From CAWHMS01 sp963830495 (GTDB taxonomy: Bacteria; Actinomycetota; Actinomycetes; Propionibacteriales; Nocardioidaceae), in assembly GCA_963830495.1 (NCBI GenBank), contig CAWHMS010000001.1, positions 310,001 to 374,000 of the forward strand: a DNA stretch of 64,000 nt, written 5' to 3'. The notes under the pieces were generated by a model, which saw only the letters and a program-made list of their open reading frames with translations, was not told the DNA's origin and did no database searches. Of the stretch, positions 8,596-17,066 are shown piece after piece. Within the stretch, counting starts at the first letter, position 1; the number at the start of each line of letters is the position of its first letter. Both the position numbers and the translations under genes were made by a program.

Positions 8596-9141
8596 GCCAC
8601 CCGGCCGTCCCCGGCGCGCGCTGTCCACACCAGGTTGAGTCCCCGCCTCGTGGGACGAAGTTCATGGACAAGACGTTGAGGATGCTCTTCTGGGCCGCAC
8701 TGCCCGAGGATCGTGTAGCCCCTACTCGTGCCGCTGGGTGATGCGTTGTGTGCGTCGAGGTTGCGTTCCTCACCGGCCTCGGCGCGGTGTATGCCGTCGC
8801 CGTCGTCTTTCCGCCCTGGTCGGCGAAGTGGCCCTTTCGCGCTGCAAGGCCATGGCTTGAGCCGAGCCCCTTCTCCCTTGGACCCCGGCGTGCAAGTTTG
8901 CCCAACGCTGCTGCCAGCCCGCGCACTCCCGCGCGCGCCCGAAAGTTGCCAAGCTCCATCCACAGCCGACCGCAGGTCGTTCGTCGAGAAACAGGGGTCC
9001 TTCGTCCCCTCGCGCCGTGACGTGCTGCGCTGGGCCGATCTGACGATCGTTGCGTAGCGTCGTCAACATCCGAAGTTGTGGCGCCGCCGCGACATCGATG
9101 CCCCGCGCCGGTAGCCACCATGCTCGAAGAGGGTGATCAGC
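8596..9141 (+). other. 546-bp region without a convincing gene
   Basis: Several overlapping open frames exist on both strands, but none combines an acceptable start with a recognisable protein. A short hydrophobic stretch around 8750-8830 (+), reading CVEVAFLTGLGAVYAVAVVF, could be a remnant of a membrane protein. Nothing else was identified. Confidence 0.5.
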
Positions 9142-9507
9142 ATGTTGCGTCTGGTCGTGGCCGGGTTTCTCGTTCTGCACGGCATTCTCCATGCGGCCAT
9201 CTGGATCCCGCCGCAGCAGGGAAGCGAGTTGCCGAACTTCGGGGCGCAGGCGTCGTGGCTCTTCGCCGAGGTGCGTCCGGTTGTCGTGACGCTGGCCTTG
9301 GTCGCGGCCGGTGGGTTTGCGTTGGCAGGCGTGGCGTACCTGGTGCAGCTGGACATGTGGGCAGTGGCGGCCGCCATCGCTGCGGTTGCGTCGATGGCGC
9401 TGGTTGTTGCGACGTTCACGCCCTGGTGGAGTTTCGCCGTCGTCATCAACGCCGCGATCCTGTACGCGGCCTGGCATTCAGCGACCGAACAGTTGGTTGG
9501 CGGCTAG
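9142..9507 (+). CDS. Small four-helix membrane protein
   Basis: A 121-residue protein, essentially four membrane helices. The first contains LVLHGILHAAIW, which resembles GVHGLIHLLG in the N-terminal domain of the DUF6544 protein at 11986, so the two probably share a membrane module. Start ATG 9142 is chosen over GTG 9133 because GAGGG lies 8 nt upstream. Nine bases separate it from the alpha/beta hydrolase gene, so they are likely co-transcribed. Function unknown. Confidence 0.65.
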   Translation: MLRLVVAGFLVLHGILHAAIWIPPQQGSELPNFGAQASWLFAEVRPVVVTLALVAAGGFALAGVAYLVQLDMWAVAAAIAAVASMALVVATFTPWWSFAVVINAAILYAAWHSATEQLVGG

Positions 9508-9516
9508 GAGCTCGCC

Positions 9517-10536
9517 ATGACTACCAGTGCACCAACCGGCGAACAGACCACCAGAGCCTCCAACGGCGTGCGGGGATCTCGGCGTGGCAAGAGACGCCGG
9601 ACATTGCGGCTGGTGCTGTACGGGGTTGCCGGCGTTGTGCTCGCCGCATCGAGTGTCGTCATCGTGGCGTTCCGCCACGACATGGGTGAGGCGCGCGCTC
9701 GGCTCGCGGCTCAACCGACGGAGATCTTTCAGTCCAGCTACGGAGATATCGAGTATCGAGTCTCTGGCACCGGACCCACGGTCCTTGTTTCGCACGGCAT
9801 CACCGGCGGCGTCGATCAGGCAGAGGCCCTCGTCACCAAGTGGAAGAACTTCCAGCCGGATCAATACCAGTTCATCTTCGTGTCTCGCTTCGGCTACCTC
9901 CGCTCCGACCTCCCGGACGGAGCAACGGCGCGGACCCAGGCGGCCGCCTATCGAGAACTGTTGGACCACCTGGGCGTCGACCGCGTCTTCGTCGTCGGCA
10001 ACTCGGCTGGGGGCACCTCGGCCATGTGGTTCGCGATCGACTACCCCCGTAGAACCCACGGTCTGATCCTGATCTCCTCAGCTGTCCCGGGACCAGAACC
10101 CGAGTACATCCCCGAGCTGGTCGCAAAACACGACTTCGTCTACTGGGCGGCAGTGAAAGCCGCCCCAGACAAGCTTCTCGGAATGTTGATCCCGAAGTCG
10201 GTGATCGCCCAGATGTCGGAGGAACAGAAGGACTTCGCGGTGAAGAACGCCTTCATTGCCTCGATGCCGATCTCCGAACGAACTGACGGGATCATCTTCG
10301 ACAGCAAAGTAACCCTCCCCAGCGTAAACAAGGTGCCTTTCGAAGAGATCCAGACACCCACGCTCATCTTCCAGTCCACCGACGATCCCCGCGAAGCCGC
10401 CGGCGGCAAGCATTTGGCACAGCGCATCCCGGACAGCACCCTCATCGGGCTGACCGGCGGACATTTCCTCCTCGGCCACGAAACCGAGATCCAGCAGGCG
10501 ACCGACGAGTTCATCGATCGTTACCAGCCCCGGTAG
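9517..10536 (+). CDS. Membrane-anchored alpha/beta hydrolase
   Basis: A 339-residue protein. A basic N-terminus (RRGKRRR) precedes one membrane helix at about 32-53, and the alpha/beta hydrolase fold follows. The oxyanion region is VSHGITGG, the nucleophile is S163 in GNSAGG, and the probable catalytic histidine is in GGHFLLGHE. The acid may be in FQSTDDP. The catalytic domain is probably outside the membrane. AGGAG lies 7 nt before the ATG. Its codons are less GC-biased than the core genes (GAA, CGA, AAA, GTA occur), which fits acquisition. Substrate unknown. Confidence 0.85.
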   Translation: MTTSAPTGEQTTRASNGVRGSRRGKRRRTLRLVLYGVAGVVLAASSVVIVAFRHDMGEARARLAAQPTEIFQSSYGDIEYRVSGTGPTVLVSHGITGGVDQAEALVTKWKNFQPDQYQFIFVSRFGYLRSDLPDGATARTQAAAYRELLDHLGVDRVFVVGNSAGGTSAMWFAIDYPRRTHGLILISSAVPGPEPEYIPELVAKHDFVYWAAVKAAPDKLLGMLIPKSVIAQMSEEQKDFAVKNAFIASMPISERTDGIIFDSKVTLPSVNKVPFEEIQTPTLIFQSTDDPREAAGGKHLAQRIPDSTLIGLTGGHFLLGHETEIQQATDEFIDRYQPR

Positions 10537-10566
10537 CCCATATGACGCAACAGAGAGGTGAATGAG

Positions 10567-11370
10567 GTGATTCGAACTTCGATGTTGGTCAGCGCCTCCG
10601 CGCTGGCTGCTGCGTACGCGACCCTCCAGGTTCTCGGACGACGCGCCGGCTCTGCGTCGCAGGAGCGTGCCGCCCATCTTCCCGGCGACGAGCTCGTCCA
10701 AGACCCGCAGATGGTCATGAACCACGGCATCACCATCCAGGCGCGGCCCGAGGAGATCTGGCCGTGGCTGAGCCAGATGGGATGGCATCTGGGCGGTTAC
10801 TACACCCCGCACTGGGTGGACAGGCTGCTCTTCCCTGAGAACTGGGCAAGTCTCGAACGACTCGACCCGCACCTGGTCAGGGGTCTTCGGATCGGGGACG
10901 TCGTCCCGGACGGGAAGCCAGGTACGGCGTACTTCCGGGTCGCGCGGGTGGAACCGCCGCGCCTGCTCGTGCTGAGGTCCCAGACCCATCTGCCGCCGGG
11001 GTGGGCCGAGAAGTATGGCGCGCGGATCACCTGGACGTGGACCGTCCATCTGACAGAGCTGCCGGACGCCTCGACCCGGCTTCACCTCAGGGTGCGGGGA
11101 CAGATGAGCCCGTGGTGGCTCACCGCGCTGTATGTCGTCACCATCATCCCGGCGGATTCCGTCATGGCCACGGGGATGTTGCGTGGCCTCAAGACTCGTG
11201 CCGAAGAGCGTGCCACACCACAGTCGTCAGGGCGGGATCCGCTCCGTCCAGAGTTGTACCTCGCTGGCGGCGAACGGGGACACGGTCTCCCGGTCCCGGT
11301 TGCTATCGGGACCACGGCATCTGATCCCGAGTTGCTGTCCGACACCGCGGTACGCGAGTCCGCACCATGA
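10567..11370 (+). CDS. SRPBCC-fold protein with N-terminal membrane segment
   Basis: A 267-residue protein. A weak N-terminal hydrophobic helix (about 1-20) is followed by a START/Bet v1-like domain: IQARPEEIWPWLSQMG is the characteristic first strand-helix of SRPBCC proteins, with DVVPDG and a C-terminal helix around VMATGMLRGLK. The fold binds hydrophobic ligands; none can be named. GTG 10567 is chosen because GAGAGG sits 7 nt before it; GTG 10558 is the alternative. The stop overlaps an ATG (ATGA at 11367) that would begin the next gene. Confidence 0.75.
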   Translation: MIRTSMLVSASALAAAYATLQVLGRRAGSASQERAAHLPGDELVQDPQMVMNHGITIQARPEEIWPWLSQMGWHLGGYYTPHWVDRLLFPENWASLERLDPHLVRGLRIGDVVPDGKPGTAYFRVARVEPPRLLVLRSQTHLPPGWAEKYGARITWTWTVHLTELPDASTRLHLRVRGQMSPWWLTALYVVTIIPADSVMATGMLRGLKTRAEERATPQSSGRDPLRPELYLAGGERGHGLPVPVAIGTTASDPELLSDTAVRESAP

Positions 11371-11728
11371 GTCGCCTGATGATCGTCGATCAGCGCTTGT
11401 CCTGCGCTTCTCCCGCGCGGAGAAGGTGATGGGCATCCTGCGGAACCTGGACGTGCCGCTGGTCCGTGTGGTGTCCGCCGAGCCATTGCGTGGGTCGTGG
11501 TGGCGCGTGGTGCGCGGCTGGCGCGTCGGATTCAGTCTGCCTCGGGTTCGACTGCTCGGCACCTGGCGGGCGCGCGGGCGGCGTCAAATAGTGGACCTGC
11601 GACGCGGACAGCCGTCCCTGCGGCTGACGCTGGGGGAGGGCTCTTCCTACGACGAAGTCCTGGTGAGCTCGCCCGCGGCGGACGAGGTGCTCGCGCAGTT
11701 GCGCCGGACTGGTCTGGGTGGCCGTTGA
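11367..11728 (+). pseudogene. Small actinobacterial protein, apparently frameshifted near its start
   Basis: ATG 11367 overlaps the previous stop, and the frame reads SRLMIVDQRL before shifting out and stopping at an in-frame TGA. From about 11399 the +2 frame continues smoothly as VLRFSRAEKVMGILRNLDVP to the stop at 11728. Homologues of this unknown family begin with a short strand followed directly by a LRFSRAEK-like motif, so a single lost base in ttG-tcctg joins the two frames. Either the gene is disrupted, the assembly has an error, or a shorter protein starts at ATG 11429 (99 residues, GGAG 6 nt upstream). Confidence 0.55.
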
Positions 11729-11985
11729 ACAGATCCAGGACCGACGCCGAAGGGGACGTCACCGTTCCGTCCGCAAGCTGACTTGGATCTTTCGCCTTCG
11801 GGCGTGGGCAGGCGGCCTTGATCTGCTGCCGCGATCTGGTGCCCGTCACAGGTCCTGGATCAGTGGGACCAACTGCCCTGGGGGTGTGTGGTCGTTCCGA
11901 TTAGTGTCCGAATCGAGCCAGGGGGCAGTGTCAGAAGCCATCCCGGTTCCCCGCGCGCGCTGCCTCATCGTTGGGAGGGTGCCCG

Positions 11986-13239
11986 ATGACGAAAGTGATC
12001 CGGTGGCTGGTCGTGGGGCTCATCGGTGTCCATGGTCTGATCCATCTTTTGGGTGCGGCTAAGGGGCTTGGCTGGGCGAATGTCAGCCAGTTGAAGGGCT
12101 CGATCTCCACCATCGAGGGACTAGCCTGGCTGGCCGCGGCCGTGGTGGTCCTGCTGGCCGCCGTCATGATCGCCCTCGGCAAGCCGACGTGGTGGTGGAT
12201 CGTCGCGGTCGCCGCGGCTGTGTGGTCCCAAGTCGTCATCACCACGGCATGGAGTGACGCGGAGGCTGGGACCGCCGTCAATGTGATCATCATCTTGGCG
12301 GCCGTTCTCGGGTTCGCGGCGCTGGGGCCGACCAGCCCTCGCGCGGAGTGGCAGGACAAGGCAGAGACGGCACTCCAAGCCACGCAGGTAGGCAGCCAGG
12401 TCCTCACCGAAGCCGACCTCACGGGACTGCCGGAGGTTCTCGCGGAGTACATCCGCCGCTCTGGCGCGGTTGGAAAGCCACGCGTCTCCAGCTTCTTCGC
12501 CGACGTCCGCGGACGGATCCGTGGTGGCCCTGACAAGGGGTGGATGGAGTTCACCGGACACCAGGTGAACACCTATGGCGACATGCCACAGCGTTTCCTA
12601 CTTCTGAACGCGAGCATGTTCGGGCTCCCCATCGCGATGACGCACCTGTTCGACGAGTCCTCCGCCAGCATGCGTGGGAAGTTGCTGTCTCTCCTCACGG
12701 TGGTCGACGGCTCTGGCCCCGATATGGAGAGGGCGGAGACCGTCACGCTGTTCAACGACCTGGTCGTGATGGCGCCGGCGGCCATCCCGTTCGCGTCGGT
12801 GACGTGGACCCCGGTGGACGACCACACCGTCAGGGGCAGCCTCGTCAGGGGCGCGACCACCGTTGCCGCCGAGCTCACCTTCAATGACGCCTTCGAGCTC
12901 ACCAACTTCGTCTCCGATGACCGGCTCCGGGCGTCCCAGGACGGCAAGTCGTTCGCCCGGATGCGCTGGAACACCCCGATCACCGACTACCGGCAGATCT
13001 TCGGTCGGAAAGTGGCCGTGCGCGGAGAGGGACAGTGGTACGCCCCCGAGCCCGAGGGCCACTTCACCTACATCGACTTCAGGATCGATGACATCACTTA
13101 CCACGTCGACTCCGATCGCCCGGAACGAGTCTCAGGCTCAACAGGGGTGGCCCGCGGTCGCACGAGGCGGGACGACGCCCCCACCCAAGGCGATTTGGTC
13201 TTGACGCCGACGCAGCTTCATCCCGGGGGGCCGAGATGA
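11986..13239 (+). CDS. DUF6544 family protein with N-terminal membrane domain
   Basis: A 417-residue protein. Residues ~1-110 form four membrane helices beginning VGLIGVHGLIHLLG. Residues ~135-380 match the DUF6544 family: LPEVLAEYIRRSGAVGKP, then WMEFTGHQ, VTWTPVDDHTVRG, and the final RKVAVRGEGQWY...FTYIDFRID strands. The role of the family is unknown. GGGAGGG lies about 8 nt before ATG 11986. The stop overlaps the next start (ATGA), so it is the first gene of a coupled set of membrane proteins. The tail after residue 380 is low complexity. Confidence 0.8.
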   Translation: MTKVIRWLVVGLIGVHGLIHLLGAAKGLGWANVSQLKGSISTIEGLAWLAAAVVVLLAAVMIALGKPTWWWIVAVAAAVWSQVVITTAWSDAEAGTAVNVIIILAAVLGFAALGPTSPRAEWQDKAETALQATQVGSQVLTEADLTGLPEVLAEYIRRSGAVGKPRVSSFFADVRGRIRGGPDKGWMEFTGHQVNTYGDMPQRFLLLNASMFGLPIAMTHLFDESSASMRGKLLSLLTVVDGSGPDMERAETVTLFNDLVVMAPAAIPFASVTWTPVDDHTVRGSLVRGATTVAAELTFNDAFELTNFVSDDRLRASQDGKSFARMRWNTPITDYRQIFGRKVAVRGEGQWYAPEPEGHFTYIDFRIDDITYHVDSDRPERVSGSTGVARGRTRRDDAPTQGDLVLTPTQLHPGGPR

Positions 13240-14216
13240 CCGAGCTGGAGTCGCGCCGTGTATCCCGATCAGTCCTGGTGCTCGCCGCCCTGGTCGCGGT
13301 CCTGTCCGGCATGGCCGCCGTCGTCGGCCTGCTCGCCACCGGTGGCGACACACCGATGACGGTCACCTCGGCCCATGGCGAGATCGTCGAGCTGTACGGC
13401 AGCGGTCTCTACGACACCGACACGGTGTTCAAGGGTGCCGGCAACCGGGGCTCCGATCTGGTGACCCTCGCGCTTGGTGTCCCGCTTCTCGTCGCCGCCA
13501 TCGCCGTGTATCGGCGGGGCTCCCTGCGGGGTGCTCTCCTCCTTGGCGGTGCCCTGAGCTGGCCGCTGTACCTGTACGCAACGATGGCTATCGGCACGGC
13601 GTACAACGAGCTGTTCCTTGCGTACGTCGCGATCTTCTCCGCGAGCCTGTTCGCCCTCGTGGTCACCCTGGTGTCCATCGACGGAGCGGACCTGGGCGCG
13701 CGAATGGAGTCGCACGGTCCGCGCCGCCAGCTCGCCGCGCTGATGCTGGGCGGCGGGATCGTGACCGCGACCGTTTGGCTGGGGCCACTGATCATCTCCG
13801 GGTTGACCGGGAAGCCACCGGAACTGCTGGACCATCAGACGACGATGGTGACCGACGCACTCGACTTGGGCGTGATCACGCCCGCCACCCTGGTGGCTGC
13901 CTATCTGCTGCACCGCCGCCGGGCGCAGGGCTACCTGGTGGCCTTCCCGCTGCTGGTGCTGATGACGTTCCTGCTGCCGATGATCGTGGCGCAGACCGTG
14001 TTCCAGCTCCGCGCGGGCGTCTCGTTCACCGCTGCGGAGATCGCCGGCCCCATCGGCGGCTTCGTGGTTCTCGCCGCACTGGGCATTGGCCTCGTCGTCG
14101 CCGTGCTGCGAGCAGCGGGGGAGGTGCCGGGCCAGCCGATGCCGACCGATCGGTCGCTGACGAACCAACGAGTAGGGACGGGTGCGGGTAGGGATGGCGG
14201 AGGGGGAGTGGCATGA
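13236..14216 (+). CDS. Multi-pass membrane protein of unknown function
   Basis: A 326-residue protein with about eight membrane helices. An extracytoplasmic loop after helix 1 (about 40-65) contains GEIVELYGSGLYDTDTVFKG and probably carries the functional part. A Gly/Arg-rich tail (about 305-326) ends the protein. It overlaps the genes on both sides by ATGA, so it should be made with the DUF6544 protein and the next small protein. I do not recognise the family. Confidence 0.75.
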   Translation: MTELESRRVSRSVLVLAALVAVLSGMAAVVGLLATGGDTPMTVTSAHGEIVELYGSGLYDTDTVFKGAGNRGSDLVTLALGVPLLVAAIAVYRRGSLRGALLLGGALSWPLYLYATMAIGTAYNELFLAYVAIFSASLFALVVTLVSIDGADLGARMESHGPRRQLAALMLGGGIVTATVWLGPLIISGLTGKPPELLDHQTTMVTDALDLGVITPATLVAAYLLHRRRAQGYLVAFPLLVLMTFLLPMIVAQTVFQLRAGVSFTAAEIAGPIGGFVVLAALGIGLVVAVLRAAGEVPGQPMPTDRSLTNQRVGTGAGRDGGGGVA

Positions 14217-14638
14217 AAAGGGAAGCCATGACCAAGAAGGCCGCGATCGGCGCGACTGGCGGATTCGCGGGATTGGCGGTCTTCCAACTCCTGCTCGCGG
14301 CCGGCGCGCCGTTCGGGGAGGCGGCTTGGGGCGGGGCCACCGAGGGTCAGCTCATGACGGGACAGCGTGTCGGCAGCGCCCTCTCCATCGTCGTCTACAC
14401 CGTCGCCGCGGCCGTAGTCCTGCGGCGTGCCGGCTTCCGGGTCCGCGGGGTGTCGCGACCCGCCGCGCGGGTCGGCTCCTGGGTGCTGGTGGTGCTGCTG
14501 ACGCTCGGTGCGTTGGCGAACTTCCTGTCCCAGAGTCCCTGGGAACGGTTGCTGCTCGGACCGGTGACCTTGGTGCTGGCGGGACTCTGCCTCGTTGTTG
14601 CCACCAGCGCCACCGAGGACGCCGGAGGCTCCGTGTAA
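14213..14638 (+). CDS. Small four-helix membrane protein
   Basis: A 141-residue protein with four predicted membrane helices and a short acidic C-terminus. It starts at ATG 14213 within the stop of the previous gene; ATG 14228 is a possible alternative. The loop after the first helix (FGEAAWGGATEG) and the LSQSPWERLLLGP segment resemble small unknown membrane proteins of actinobacteria. Function unknown. Confidence 0.7.
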   Translation: MKREAMTKKAAIGATGGFAGLAVFQLLLAAGAPFGEAAWGGATEGQLMTGQRVGSALSIVVYTVAAAVVLRRAGFRVRGVSRPAARVGSWVLVVLLTLGALANFLSQSPWERLLLGPVTLVLAGLCLVVATSATEDAGGSV

Positions 14639-14913
14639 GGCGCGACTCGGTCGTGGTCAGGGCGCGCGCGCCGAACGCCGCCGCGCAGCGCGGCCAGTCC
14701 GACCCGAGCGGGATCAGGGCGCGGCAACGCGCCGGCCCGGAAGGACCTATTGCCGGCAGGGTCGGGTCGCTGGGCTCTTCCACGGCGGGCGGCCGAGCGC
14801 ACAGGCTGGGCGAAGAGGGCGCCCGTGCGGCCATGCCTGCGGGCGGTGCCGCGGGACAAGCCCCGGTAGCCGGGCGCGCTGGCCAGAATGACTGCGATCG
14901 GCAGGAGGACGTC

Positions 14914-15408
14914 ATGGAGAAGATCATGTGGCTCGTCTTGGGAGGCGTGGCTTTCGTCGCCGCGCTGCGCGCCGGCCATAGCCGGCGTGCCATGTACGTG
15001 GGCCGTTGGGCGCTGGGCGTTCTCTTCATCGTGTTCGGTGCAGCCGTGAACGCGATCTACCTCGCGGTGGGGACGGACTACTACGCCGACTTCGCGGACG
15101 CCTCCCCGTTCCCGTTCGTCCAAGACACCTGGGCGTCGCTCGTGGTGCCCAACACGGAGTTCTTCATCACCCTGCTGATCATCGCCGAGGCAACCGCGGG
15201 CGCCCTGATCCTCAGCGGCGGGCGGAGGACCCAGGTCGGGCTCATCGCCCTGATCGGGTTCCACATCGGGCAGCTTGCGTTCGGCGGCGCGCTGTGGATC
15301 TGGGCACCCCTGATGCTGGTCGCGCTCGTCCTGCTCCTGCGCGCCGAGCGGCATGCCACCACGACGCCTACCCGCGCGCCGTCGGTCAAGCGCCACGTCC
15401 CGGCCTGA
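14914..15408 (+). CDS. DoxX-like four-helix membrane protein
   Basis: A 164-residue protein with four to five membrane helices, a YVGRWALGVLFIVFGAAVN segment and a central acidic loop (DYYADFADASPF). The arrangement resembles DoxX/DUF-type small membrane proteins, but the match is weak. AGGAGG lies 5 nt before ATG 14914. It is separated from the previous gene by 275 bp in which no gene was seen. Confidence 0.65.
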   Translation: MEKIMWLVLGGVAFVAALRAGHSRRAMYVGRWALGVLFIVFGAAVNAIYLAVGTDYYADFADASPFPFVQDTWASLVVPNTEFFITLLIIAEATAGALILSGGRRTQVGLIALIGFHIGQLAFGGALWIWAPLMLVALVLLLRAERHATTTPTRAPSVKRHVPA

Positions 15409-15590
15409 GGAGTCGCCATCCTGACGTGAGAAGGGCCCAGAAGGTCGCGTCGCCAGGAGGCAGGGGCGGATCAAGGTGGCGCCAACCAGCCGCCGCGGTG
15501 ACGAAGATCGGGACCTTTGACGCGGGCCTCGGGGGCATGAGGCTCTGGCCGTCTGCCGCTGGGCGAGGTGTGCTGGACGGGAGGGTTTTG

Positions 15591-16310
15591 GTGGTCGTGA
15601 TGCGGACAAAGGACAGGTCGGAGAGGTCGCAGCTAACTCTCACGTCGGCGTCATCCTCGTCGAGGAGTCGGCAGCTGTGGGCTGTGGCCGCTGCGGTCGA
15701 ATCCGCCGCGGCGGCCGTTGCGGTGGTTCTCGACCTGCTGATCCCCACGTTCGTCCTGCTCGCGATGGCGGCGCTGTCGCTGCTGGCGCGGCGCACAGGC
15801 CTCGACTCCTTGGGATTACACCGCATCGCTGAGCGAAGCCTCGTCTGGAAGATGCTGGCCTTCGCCGCGCTGTGGTCCTTGTTCCAGATCGGGGTGACCA
15901 AGCCGATCGCGAACCACATCTCCGGTGAGAAGCAGGACCTGAGTGGCTTCGAAGGTCTCGAGGGCAATATCGGGATGCTGGCGGCCTACCTCGTGCTCGG
16001 CTGGACCTTGGCCGCGTTCGGGGAGGAACTGGCTTACCGGGGCTATCTGCTCAGTCGCGTTCGTGAGGCCTTCGGCGGTGGTCGGACGGCGCTTGTTGTG
16101 GCCGTGCTCGTCTCCTCGCTGCTCTTCGGATTCGCTCACGGCGAGCAGGGGCTGATCGGTGTTTTCGTGGTGACGCTGGACGCGCTCGCGTGGGCTGGCT
16201 TGCGGTTGCACTACAAGACCCTGTGGGCCTCGATTCTCGCCCACGGGTTCAACAACACCCTCGGCTTCATCACCTTCTTCTTCGTGGGGCCGATCTACGG
16301 ACTTTGGTGA
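15591..16310 (+). CDS. CPBP-family intramembrane glutamic endopeptidase (first copy)
   Basis: A 239-residue protein with about six to seven membrane helices. It carries all three CPBP/Abi motifs: EELAYR (E145, E146, R150), FGFAH downstream, and HGFNN in the C-terminal helix. These form the intramembrane active site of Rce1-like proteases. In bacteria such proteins are linked to bacteriocin maturation, immunity and membrane protein turnover. GTG 15591 is preceded by GGAGGG at 5 nt and is favoured over ATG 15600. The next gene follows after 30 bp with its own AGGAGG. Confidence 0.85.
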   Translation: MVVMRTKDRSERSQLTLTSASSSSRSRQLWAVAAAVESAAAAVAVVLDLLIPTFVLLAMAALSLLARRTGLDSLGLHRIAERSLVWKMLAFAALWSLFQIGVTKPIANHISGEKQDLSGFEGLEGNIGMLAAYLVLGWTLAAFGEELAYRGYLLSRVREAFGGGRTALVVAVLVSSLLFGFAHGEQGLIGVFVVTLDALAWAGLRLHYKTLWASILAHGFNNTLGFITFFFVGPIYGLW

Positions 16311-16340
16311 ACGACGCCCCAGCGACCTAGGAGGTCGATC

Positions 16341-17066
16341 ATGGCGATGGCGGTCACGGGTGACAACGAGCTTCTCGAGCTCTTCACCCGCTACAACGAG
16401 GACCTATGGCCCGTGCACCTTGTCGCCTACGCCGCGGGCGTCGCCGCTGTCGCCTTGCTGTTCGCGCGGCGACGCGACCGTGCCGACCGCGTGATCGCCG
16501 GACTGCTGGCAGCCTTGTGGCTCTGGCAAGGCGTGGTCTTCCAAGGCCTTTACGCCACCGATGTCGACGTCGTCTTGGGAACGGCGTACGCGATGATGTT
16601 CGTGCTCCAGGCCTACCTGCTCTTCCGGCACGGCGTTCTGCGAGGCGAGCTGACGTTCAGGCCACGGGCCGGGCTCACGGGGGCCGTCGGCTGGGCGGCA
16701 CTTGCCTACGCGGTGATCCTCTATCCCGTCATCGGTGCCGCGCTCGGACACGGCTGGCCGGAGTCCCCGCTCCTGGGGATGGCGCCCTGTCCCACCACCA
16801 TCTTGACCTTCGGTCTGCTCCTGCTCGCCACACCACCGGTCCCGCGGCGGCTGCTCGTGGTCCCGCTCGCCTGGGCGGTCTTGGCGCCTCCCGCGGCGAT
16901 GGCCCGGGGTGTCTACGAGGATGCCGGCTTGCTCATCGCAGGAATCCTCACGGTCGCTCTCGTCCTGGTCCGCGACCGTCGGCGGCGCGGGGGACCGGCC
17001 CCGGCGGATGCGCCATCGATCAACACACCTGAGCTCCATGATGACGAAAGCCGAGTCCGGACATGA
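16341..17066 (+). CDS. DUF6064-like membrane protein
   Basis: A 241-residue protein with about seven membrane helices. The N-terminus LFTRYNEDLWPVHLVAY and the central WLWQGVVFQGLYAT fit the DUF6064 family of unknown function. AGGAGG lies 6 nt before ATG 16341. The stop overlaps the start of the M28 peptidase gene (ATGA), so the two are translationally coupled. The polar C-terminal tail of about 30 residues is probably cytoplasmic. Confidence 0.75.
   Translation: MAMAVTGDNELLELFTRYNEDLWPVHLVAYAAGVAAVALLFARRRDRADRVIAGLLAALWLWQGVVFQGLYATDVDVVLGTAYAMMFVLQAYLLFRHGVLRGELTFRPRAGLTGAVGWAALAYAVILYPVIGAALGHGWPESPLLGMAPCPTTILTFGLLLLATPPVPRRLLVVPLAWAVLAPPAAMARGVYEDAGLLIAGILTVALVLVRDRRRRGGPAPADAPSINTPELHDDESRVRT

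Noticed and set aside
8748..9020. 90-codon frame with a hydrophobic start
   Set aside because: The first 26 residues look like a membrane helix, but the rest is Pro/Arg/Ser-rich without family resemblance, and no ribosome site is present.
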